Shown here: positions 54,437 through 61,644 of the stretch, in pieces
How positions within the stretch are numbered: position 1 is the first letter of the stretch
Layout: every line of letters begins with the position of its first letter
Assembly (NCBI GenBank): GCA_963704475.1
Contig: OY969900.1
Location: forward strand, 806,001 to 870,000
DNA: 64,000 nucleotides
DNA from: UBA9655 sp963704475
GTDB lineage: Bacteria > Pseudomonadota > Alphaproteobacteria > UBA9655
Direction of reading: 5' to 3'
Translations under genes and position numbers: made by a program
Notes under the pieces: model-generated
Database searches by the model: none
What the model saw: only the letters and a program-made list of their open reading frames with translations
Told to the model about the DNA's origin: nothing

Positions 54437-54956
54437 CATTTTCTCCTGTAAGCAACTTTTCTCCCTCTTCACTAACCCTGAGGAGACCCTTTTTGATGTC
54501 CACCTCTGGAAGAATAGTGCAGGTAAAAGGAATCATCACAAGCTTTTTCGTCAGGGTTTTCACTTCAAGAATGTCTCCTGCCCCAAAATTATACAAAGCA
54601 TAAACTGTTCCAAGAGCTTGATCGTTAAGGGTGACAACATCAAGGCCAATCAAATCCGCGTGATAAAACGTATCTTCTTCAAGGGTGGGCAGTTTTTCTC
54701 GAGGGAGCATAAGTTTGGCTCCTTTTAACTGTTCAGCATCTGTACGAGTAGTTACCCCTTCTAAAGCGAGGGTAAAAGTCCCCTTAGAGGAGGAAACAAT
54801 TTTTGTAACTGTATACTCTTTATCCCCTGTTTCACTATAAAAAGGAGAATATCTAACAAAAGAAATGGGGTCTTCCAAAAAACTTTTGACTTTGACATGG
54901 CCATGGAGCCCATGAGGTGTCGTAATGATAGCGCCACAGAAAGACTCTTCCTTCAT
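54426..54956 (-). CDS. rimM: Ribosome maturation factor RimM
   Basis: 176 residues: N-terminal RimM domain (CGAIITTPHGLHGHVKVKSF) and C-terminal PRC barrel (GLDVVTLNDQALGTVYALYN, DILEVKTLTKKLVMIPFT). Assists 30S head assembly with S19. ATG 54956 is chosen; the longer open frame to 55010 runs toward a palindromic repeat and has no family match. Confidence 0.93.
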   Translation of the reverse strand: MKEESFCGAIITTPHGLHGHVKVKSFLEDPISFVRYSPFYSETGDKEYTVTKIVSSSKGTFTLALEGVTTRTDAEQLKGAKLMLPREKLPTLEEDTFYHADLIGLDVVTLNDQALGTVYALYNFGAGDILEVKTLTKKLVMIPFTCTILPEVDIKKGLLRVSEEGEKLLTGENDGD

Positions 54957-55011
54957 GGCATCTCTCGTTCCGCACAAGGAAAAACGACTAGCAGTAGATT
55001 TTCTAAACAAG

Positions 55012-55160
55012 GCGTCATTGCGAGAAGCGCTAGCGACGAAGCAACCCAGTATAAATGACTATTCTGAAGGAATAAAACAGGGTCTTTAAAAAAGCTGTAA
55101 GCCCTTTGGGCTCGAGTATTACCACTGGGTTGCTTCGTCGTTTCACTCCTCGCAATGACG
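55012..55160. repeat. Inverted pair of GTCATTGCGAG...GAAGCAACCCAGT units
   Basis: Arms 55012-55050 and 55123-55160 are inverted copies separated by about 72 nt containing a GCCCTTTGGGC hairpin. A third partial unit (CTCCTCGCAATGATGACC) follows to 55182. Same unit type as the outer arms near dnaA. It lies between rpsP and rimM inside a conserved operon. Confidence 0.8.
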
Positions 55161-55233
55161 ACCTCTCCTCGCAATGATGACCATGGATAAGGAGAGGTAT
55201 TTAAGAATTGTACCAGCGCAACCATTACAATTC

Positions 55234-55722
55234 CTAAGCCGTTTCTTCCTCGACAGGAGCCTCAGAAACAGGCGCTTCCACTGATACTTCAGGAGCTTCC
55301 TCTGCAGGTGTTTCGGCAGCGTGTTCTTCCGTAGGCGCTTCTTCTAAAATTTCTACGGGTTGTTTTGCTGCTTCTTCTTTAGCCTTTTGGGCTTCTGCTT
55401 CCGCTTTCATCCGCTCTTGAGCTTTTGCTTTTGGTGTTGATTTCTGTGGGGTCGGTCGCATCTCAGGCATCTTAATGACATCTGCTTTTCCTAAGAAGAG
55501 AGCGACTCGATCTGTTGGTTGAGCCCCCTTGGACAACCAATACTTAATGCGGTCTAGATTCAAGCGAACACGCTCTTGATTGTCTTGAGGGAGCATAGGG
55601 TTATATGTCCCTACTTTTTCCACAAAACGGCCATCTCGTGGGCTGCGCGCATCTGCAATAACAATTTGATAAAAGGGGCGTTTTTTTGCTCCCCCTCTTG
55701 CGAGTCTAATTTTTAAAGCCAT
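55234..55722 (-). CDS. rpsP: 30S ribosomal protein S16, long C-terminal tail
   Basis: 162 residues; the conserved part ends near residue 80 (IRLARGGAKKRPFYQIVIAD, GTYNPML, YWLSKGAQPTDRVALFLG). The remaining ~80 residues are Ala/Glu/Lys/Pro-rich (AKAQERMKAEAEAQKAKEEA, then EAPEVSVEAPVSEAPVEEE), predicted helical then disordered. Alphaproteobacterial S16 often has a tail but this one doubles the protein. AAAGGAG precedes the start. Confidence 0.95.
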   Translation of the reverse strand: MALKIRLARGGAKKRPFYQIVIADARSPRDGRFVEKVGTYNPMLPQDNQERVRLNLDRIKYWLSKGAQPTDRVALFLGKADVIKMPEMRPTPQKSTPKAKAQERMKAEAEAQKAKEEAAKQPVEILEEAPTEEHAAETPAEEAPEVSVEAPVSEAPVEEETA

Positions 55723-55758
55723 TGTTTTTATCTTTCTCCTTTGTTGTGATGTGTCGAC

Positions 55759-57081
55759 TTAGCGCAAAAAAGCGCGCTTGCCAAGTTTTTGCGTGCGCTT
55801 CATCATGTCACTCATATCCCGAAATTGCTTGAGAAGTTTATTCACATCTTGAACAGAAGTTCCACTTCCCTGAGCAATTCGCCTTTTTCGTGAGCCATTC
55901 ATAAGACGCACGTCTTTGCGCTCTTTTTTTGTCATAGAGCGAATGATTGCAATTTGTTTCTTAATAAATCCATCATTGATGCCAGCTGCTGCGATCTTGT
56001 CTTGAAACTTATGAATTCCAGGAATCATGCCTAATAAGCTTGAGATTCCCCCCATCTTTGTCATCTGCAAGAGCTGGGACTGCATGTCCTCAAAATCAAA
56101 ACTCCCTTTTTGCATTTTAAGAGCCAGCTTTTCAGCTTCTTGCCTATCCACAGATTCCATCGCCTTTTCAACAAGGCTCACAACATCGCCCATTCCAAGG
56201 ATGCGCGTTGTAATCCGATCAGGATGAAATAGCTCTAACTGATCAGGCTTTTCACCTGTCCCTAAAAGTTTCAAGGGCTTACCTGTAACAGCGCGCATGG
56301 AAAGAGCAGCTCCTCCACGTGCATCGCCATCAATACGGGAAAGGGCTATCGATGTAATGCCCACCTTCTCATCAAATTCTTTCGCAATGATCGCGGCATC
56401 TTGCCCTGTCATGGCGTCCGCTACTAAAATAGTTTCCGTTGGCTTTGCCAAATCACGCACAGCCACAACTTCATTCATCAAGTCTTGATCAATATGAAGA
56501 CGGCCGGCAGTATCGAGAAGAAGGACATCATATCCTTCGCGCCGCGCCATATGAAGGGCCCGCTCTGTAATGGCGAGAGGTTGTTCTTCAGTTATAATGG
56601 GGAGGGTATCAATATGGCATTGCTGCCCTAAGGTTTGGAGTTGCTCGCGGGCTGCGGGACGATAGACGTCCAAAGACGCCATCAGAACTTTCTTTTTTTG
56701 TCTCGTCGTCAAATAGTGAGCAATCTTTGCCGTCATAGACGTCTTACCAGACCCCTGCAACCCCACCATTAAAACCACAACAGGGGGAGTGGCCTTGAGT
56801 TCAAGATCCACAACCTCATTGCCTAAAAACTCTTTGAGCGCATCATGAACTATTTTGACGACGAGTTGGCCGGCACTTAAACTACGCAGCACCTCCTGCC
56901 CAACAGCCTTTGTTTGCACAGAATTAATAAAATCCTTCACAACTGGCAAAGACACATCTGCTTCCAAAAGAGCCACTCGCACCTCACGCAAAGCCGCCTT
57001 TACATCGGCTTCCGTCAATGTTCCGCGCCCTCGTAGGGTATCAACGATGGTTCTCAGACGGCCTGAGAGTGTGTCAAACAT
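55759..57081 (-). CDS. ffh: Signal recognition particle protein Ffh
   Basis: 440 residues, NG and M domains. G1 GLQGSGKTSMTAKIA, RPAAREQLQ, LLLDTAGRLHIDQDLMNE and SRIDGDARGGAALS; the Met-rich M domain contains SGTSVQDVNKLLKQFRDM. Targets nascent membrane proteins to FtsY. ATG 57081 (AGGA 10 nt before) is preferred over the codon at 57117. First gene of the ffh-rplS operon. Confidence 0.97.
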   Translation of the reverse strand: MFDTLSGRLRTIVDTLRGRGTLTEADVKAALREVRVALLEADVSLPVVKDFINSVQTKAVGQEVLRSLSAGQLVVKIVHDALKEFLGNEVVDLELKATPPVVVLMVGLQGSGKTSMTAKIAHYLTTRQKKKVLMASLDVYRPAAREQLQTLGQQCHIDTLPIITEEQPLAITERALHMARREGYDVLLLDTAGRLHIDQDLMNEVVAVRDLAKPTETILVADAMTGQDAAIIAKEFDEKVGITSIALSRIDGDARGGAALSMRAVTGKPLKLLGTGEKPDQLELFHPDRITTRILGMGDVVSLVEKAMESVDRQEAEKLALKMQKGSFDFEDMQSQLLQMTKMGGISSLLGMIPGIHKFQDKIAAAGINDGFIKKQIAIIRSMTKKERKDVRLMNGSRKRRIAQGSGTSVQDVNKLLKQFRDMSDMMKRTQKLGKRAFLR

Positions 57082-57204
57082 TATTTCCATTTCCTCAACA
57101 AAAATACGCCAGTGCACGCAACGCGTGGACTGACGTTAACTTTGGCCATATCTATAAAGATAGCATCTCTCCTTGTCAAGGCAGTATTGGGGCAAACAAA
57201 TTGA

Positions 57205-57241
57205 AAGAAAAAAGTGTTATCTCCATTTTAGAGATAACACT
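57205..57241 (-). terminator. Rho-independent terminator of rpoBC
   Basis: On the minus strand, an 11-bp perfect stem AGTGTTATCTC / GAGATAACACT (57213-57241) with a 7-nt loop is followed by TTTTTTC. It lies 144 nt after the rpoC stop, with a palindromic element inserted between, and 124 nt before ffh, so rpoC and ffh are separate units. Confidence 0.9.
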
Positions 57242-57242
57242 A

Positions 57243-57379
57243 ATACCATTTCGCATTCAATAGGTGGATATTCTGGATTGCTTCGCTTCGCTCTCAATGA
57301 CGGAAATTGGCGTCATTGCGAGGAGCCGAAGGCGACGAAGCAACCCAGTTTTGTCTGCCACTTGATTGATAAGTGGTAT
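57243..57379 (+). repeat. ~137-bp palindromic element, copy C
   Basis: Full-length copy in the same orientation as copy A, inserted between the rpoC stop codon (57385) and the rpoC terminator, leaving 5 and 1 nt of flank. Contains the central head-to-head GCAATGACG-like palindromes. Confidence 0.85.
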
Positions 57380-57384
57380 AAGCT

Positions 57385-60300
57385 CTATTCTTGCATGATT
57401 TGCTCATCTTGTTGTTGGTGAGCAAGCGCTGCTGCAATTTTGAGAGCCTTTGAGGTCAACACTTCTTCATCTCGACCTGCAGCAATATGCTTTAAGCGGT
57501 TCACCACGCTTCCTGTTCCTACAGGAATAAGGCGTCCAACGATGATATTCTCTTTAAGTCCCTTGAGGGTATCCACCTTACCGGAAACAGCCGCTTCTGT
57601 GAGAACACGGGTTGTTTCCTGAAATGAGGCCGCCGAGAAGAAGGAACGCGTCTGCAAGCTTGCCTTTGTGATTCCCTGGAGAACCGCATGACAGCGCGCG
57701 GGACGCCGTCCTTCTGCAATAGCTTGTTGATTCGCGTCTTCAAACTCTTGCTTATCGACTTGTTCTCCCAGAAGGAAGGTTGTTTCTCCTGGATCGGTAA
57801 TCTCTATCTTCTGCATCATTTGACGCACAATGACTTCAATGTGCTTATCGTTGATCGGAACCCCTTGGAGACGATAAACTTCTTGAATTTCATTGATCAG
57901 ATAGCTTGCAAGTGCTTCGATACCAAGAATACGTAAGATGTCATGGGGAACCATGTTTCCATCCATGATAATATCACCGCGCTTAACCTGCTCACCTTCG
58001 TGTACGGCAATGTGTTTCCCTTTGGGAATTACATACTCCTGAGGGGGTGTATTTTCATCTTCCGGTACAACCATGAGGTAGCGCTTTGTTTTGTGATCCT
58101 TTCCAAATTCTATACGCCCATCATACTCACTAATGATAGCGGCGTCCTTGGGACGACGTGCTTCAAAAAGCTCTGCCACCCGAGGAAGGCCTCCTGTAAT
58201 GTCACGTGTCTTTGTGGATTCCCGAGGAACACGTGTCAGCACATCCCCTGCATGAACTTCTGTATTGTTATCCACAACTAAGACAGCATCTACTGATAAG
58301 AAATATCTAGCTTCAGCGCCATTGGCAAAAAGAAGGGGCTTGCCCTCTTTATCCCGCAAAACAAGGCGTGGCTTGAGGTCAGAGCCTCTTGAGGATTGTT
58401 TCCAATCAGCAACAACACGTTTCGTAAGACCTGTCGCTTCATCGACCGCTTCTCGGAGGGAAACGCCTTCTACCAAGTCAACATAATGAACGGTTCCGCT
58501 GATTTCAGACATGACCGGCAAGGTATACGGATCCCAATCAGCAAGCTTATCGCCAGGTTTAACGGAAACTCCGTCATCAACCACAAGACGTGCACCATAA
58601 GGTAGTTTATAGCCTGCTCGTTCTAGACCTGCTTCATTCATAATACAAATTTCGGAATACCGACTCATAACGATATTCTCTCCCTTGCCATTTTTAACGA
58701 CGCTTCTATTTTTTACGAAAATAGTTCCGTCTACGGTCGCTTCAACGCTTGACTGTTCAACAGCAATCTGGGCGACACCTCCAATGTGGAAGTTACGCAT
58801 GGTGAGCTGTGTTCCGGGTTCTCCAATTGACTGAGCAGCAATCACACCAACCGCTTCGCCTAAGTTCACAGGCGTTCCCCGTGCCAAATCTCGACCATAG
58901 CATTTTGAACAAATTCCATCCTTTGTTTCACACGTTAGAACGGACCTGATCAGAACTTCATCAATGCTCGTCTTTTCAATAGCCTCTACGTGTGATTCAT
59001 CGATAAGGATGCCTGCGGAGACGATGCACTTATTTGCAACAGGGTCAATAATATCAACCGCTGCCGTCCTGCCCAAAATCCGATCTCCAAGAGGTGCAAT
59101 CACCTCACCACCCTCGATAACAGCCCGTACGGTAAGGCCTTTTTCTGTTCCACAGTCTGATTCAACAATAATGCAATCTTGCGCTACATCGACAAGCCGA
59201 CGCGTAAGGTAACCAGAGTTTGCTGTTTTTAAAGCCGTATCCGTTAACCCTTTTCGGGCACCATGGGCGGAATTAAAATATTCCAGAACATTCAGCCCTT
59301 CCTTAAAGTTAGAAATAATGGGAGTCTCAATGATTTCACCAGAGGTTTTTGCAATAAGCCCACGCATCGCTGCAAGCTGACGCATTTGAGCGGCCGAGCC
59401 TCGCGCACGGGAATGAGCCATCATATAGACGGAGTTGACAGGTTCACCTGGCTTAACTTCAGAAATATTTTTCATCATGGCATCAGCAACTTGCTCGGTA
59501 CACTTTGTCCACGCATCAGTTACCTTGTTGTAGCGCTCACCATTGGTAATCAGCCCATCCATATATTGTTGTTGGAATTCTCCTATTTTCTCGCGCGTAT
59601 CACTTACGAGTTTTTTCTTCTGTTCCGGAACAACAAGATCATCCTTACCAAAGGAAATCCCTGAACTTGTCGCATATTTAAAACCAAGTCCCATCAAGTG
59701 ATCAGAAAACACAACCGTATCTTTCTGTCCGCAGGTTCGATAAACCATATCGACAAGTTTAGAAAGTTCAGTAGACGTCAAAAGCTGATTAATGGTTTCA
59801 AGCTTTACGCCAGGACGCTTTGGCATAATTTCCCATAAAAGCATGCGACCTGGTGTGGTATGGGCACGCTGCGTAATTTTATTTCCTTCTTCATCGATAG
59901 AATCGTAGCGCGCAATAATACGGGCATGTAATGAAACTGTCTTCGCACTGAGAGCATGTTCAATTTCAGCAATGGATGAGAAAAAAGCTCCTTCTCCTAA
60001 CTCCCCTTCTCTTTCCATCGTTAGATAGTAAAGCCCCAGAACGATATCTTTAGACGGCGTAATGATTGGCTTACCATTCGCAGGATGAAGGATATTGTTC
60101 GTTGACATCATCAAAACGCGAGCTTCTAGCTGAGCTTCTAAGGACAACGGAATGTGAACAGCCATTTGGTCCCCATCAAAGTCTGCGTTAAATGCAGTAC
60201 ATACCAAGGGATGAAGTTGGATCGCTTTGCCTTCAATAAGAACTGGCTCAAACGCTTGAATCCCAAGACGGTGCAATGTAGGCGCCCGGTTCAGAAGCAC

Positions 60301-61563
60301 TGGATGCTCCCGAATAACTTCTTCTAGGATATCCCACACTTCAGGTCGTTCTTTTTCGACCATTCGCTTTGCAGCTTTGATTGTCGTCACAAGCCCATAT
60401 CTCTCAAGACGAGCGTAGATAAAGGGCTTGAAGAGCTCAAGCGCCATCTTTTTTGGCAATCCGCATTGATGGAGCTTAAGCTCGGGTCCTACAACGATGA
60501 CCGAGCGGCCTGAGTAATCAACCCGTTTTCCTAAAAGGTTTTGACGGAAACGCCCTTGTTTTCCTTTTAACATATCCGACAAGGATTTCAGAGGACGACG
60601 ATTTGTCCCTGTAATGACCCGCCCCCTGCGACCGTTATCAAAGAGCGCATCTACGGATTCTTGCAACATCCGCTTTTCGTTTCGGACAATAATATCTGGA
60701 GCCCGAAGCTCCATCAACCGTCTTAAACGATTGTTTCGGTTAATAACCCGCCTATAAAGATCATTAAGATCTGATGTTGCAAAACGTCCCCCATCCAAAG
60801 GCACCAGGGGACGAAGTTCTGGAGGAATCACAGGAATAACTTCCAAGACCATCCACTCTGGACGTCCGCCTGCTTGAAGAAAAGAATCCACAAGCTTTAA
60901 ACGTTTTACATACTTTTTTCGCTTTAGCTCAGATTTTGTTTCAAAGAGAGCTTCCCGAAGATGGGCTTGCTCTTGCTCAAGATTTATTGCTTTCAACATA
61001 TCTCGCAGTGCTTCTGCGCCGATTCCGGCTTCAAAAGCATCCACCCCGTAATCATCTTGAGCTTTATAATAGTCTTCTTCTGTTAAAAGCTGACCTTTTT
61101 TCAAGGGGGTAAGACCAGGTTCAAGAACAATGTAATTTTCGAAATATAAAACCTTCTCAAGATCTTTGAGCATCAAATCGAGAAGAAGGCTAATGCGACT
61201 TGGCAAGGATTTTGTAAACCAAATATGAGCAACAGGAGACGCCAGTTCAATATGCCCCATCCGCTCGCGCCGAACCTTGGTAAGGGTTACTTCCACACCA
61301 CATTTTTCACAGATAATTCCGCGATACTTCATGCGCTTATATTTACCGCACAAACATTCATAATCCTTCACAGGACCAAAAATACGGGCACAAAACAATC
61401 CATCTCGCTCTGGTTTGAACGTGCGATAGTTAATTGTCTCAGGTTTTTTAATTTCTCCAAAAGACCAAGAGCGAATTTGCTCAGGACTCGCAATGGAGAT
61501 CCTGATGTTGTCAAACTGTTGGGGGCTAGCAACTTGCCCAAAGAGATTCATTACATCGCGCAT
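57385..61563 (-). CDS. rpoC: DNA-directed RNA polymerase beta' subunit
   Basis: 1,392 residues, full length. N-terminal zinc ribbon CLCGKYKRMKYRGIICEKC, catalytic Mg site NADFDGDQMAVH near residue 460, bridge and trigger helices, and second zinc site CETKDGICSKCYG near 880. AAGGA lies 8 nt before the ATG at 61563. It follows rpoB across an 81-nt gap with a large hairpin. The end QQQDEQIMQE is typical of alphaproteobacteria. Confidence 0.99.
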   Translation of the reverse strand: MRDVMNLFGQVASPQQFDNIRISIASPEQIRSWSFGEIKKPETINYRTFKPERDGLFCARIFGPVKDYECLCGKYKRMKYRGIICEKCGVEVTLTKVRRERMGHIELASPVAHIWFTKSLPSRISLLLDLMLKDLEKVLYFENYIVLEPGLTPLKKGQLLTEEDYYKAQDDYGVDAFEAGIGAEALRDMLKAINLEQEQAHLREALFETKSELKRKKYVKRLKLVDSFLQAGGRPEWMVLEVIPVIPPELRPLVPLDGGRFATSDLNDLYRRVINRNNRLRRLMELRAPDIIVRNEKRMLQESVDALFDNGRRGRVITGTNRRPLKSLSDMLKGKQGRFRQNLLGKRVDYSGRSVIVVGPELKLHQCGLPKKMALELFKPFIYARLERYGLVTTIKAAKRMVEKERPEVWDILEEVIREHPVLLNRAPTLHRLGIQAFEPVLIEGKAIQLHPLVCTAFNADFDGDQMAVHIPLSLEAQLEARVLMMSTNNILHPANGKPIITPSKDIVLGLYYLTMEREGELGEGAFFSSIAEIEHALSAKTVSLHARIIARYDSIDEEGNKITQRAHTTPGRMLLWEIMPKRPGVKLETINQLLTSTELSKLVDMVYRTCGQKDTVVFSDHLMGLGFKYATSSGISFGKDDLVVPEQKKKLVSDTREKIGEFQQQYMDGLITNGERYNKVTDAWTKCTEQVADAMMKNISEVKPGEPVNSVYMMAHSRARGSAAQMRQLAAMRGLIAKTSGEIIETPIISNFKEGLNVLEYFNSAHGARKGLTDTALKTANSGYLTRRLVDVAQDCIIVESDCGTEKGLTVRAVIEGGEVIAPLGDRILGRTAAVDIIDPVANKCIVSAGILIDESHVEAIEKTSIDEVLIRSVLTCETKDGICSKCYGRDLARGTPVNLGEAVGVIAAQSIGEPGTQLTMRNFHIGGVAQIAVEQSSVEATVDGTIFVKNRSVVKNGKGENIVMSRYSEICIMNEAGLERAGYKLPYGARLVVDDGVSVKPGDKLADWDPYTLPVMSEISGTVHYVDLVEGVSLREAVDEATGLTKRVVADWKQSSRGSDLKPRLVLRDKEGKPLLFANGAEARYFLSVDAVLVVDNNTEVHAGDVLTRVPRESTKTRDITGGLPRVAELFEARRPKDAAIISEYDGRIEFGKDHKTKRYLMVVPEDENTPPQEYVIPKGKHIAVHEGEQVKRGDIIMDGNMVPHDILRILGIEALASYLINEIQEVYRLQGVPINDKHIEVIVRQMMQKIEITDPGETTFLLGEQVDKQEFEDANQQAIAEGRRPARCHAVLQGITKASLQTRSFFSAASFQETTRVLTEAAVSGKVDTLKGLKENIIVGRLIPVGTGSVVNRLKHIAAGRDEEVLTSKALKIAAALAHQQQDEQIMQE

Positions 61564-61595
61564 TGTGTTTTCCTTTTATGTAGTCGTCAGTACAA

Positions 61596-61640
61596 CAGTG
61601 TATCAGTGTAGCCGTTCTTAACTGCTACACTGATACACTG
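61596..61640. repeat. 17-bp perfect inverted repeat between rpoB and rpoC
   Basis: CAGTGTATCAGTGTAGC (61596-61612) and GCTACACTGATACACTG (61624-61640) with an 11-nt loop sit 4 nt after the rpoB stop. No T-tract follows on the minus strand. It resembles the CAGTxATCAGT repeats at 35527 and 44279, and could act as an RNase III site or stabiliser. Confidence 0.85.
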
Positions 61641-61644
61641 ATCA

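Noticed and set aside
58268..58276. TTATCCACA, a perfect DnaA-box
   Set aside because: Single site within rpoC codons for VVDNN; no cluster, so not an origin.
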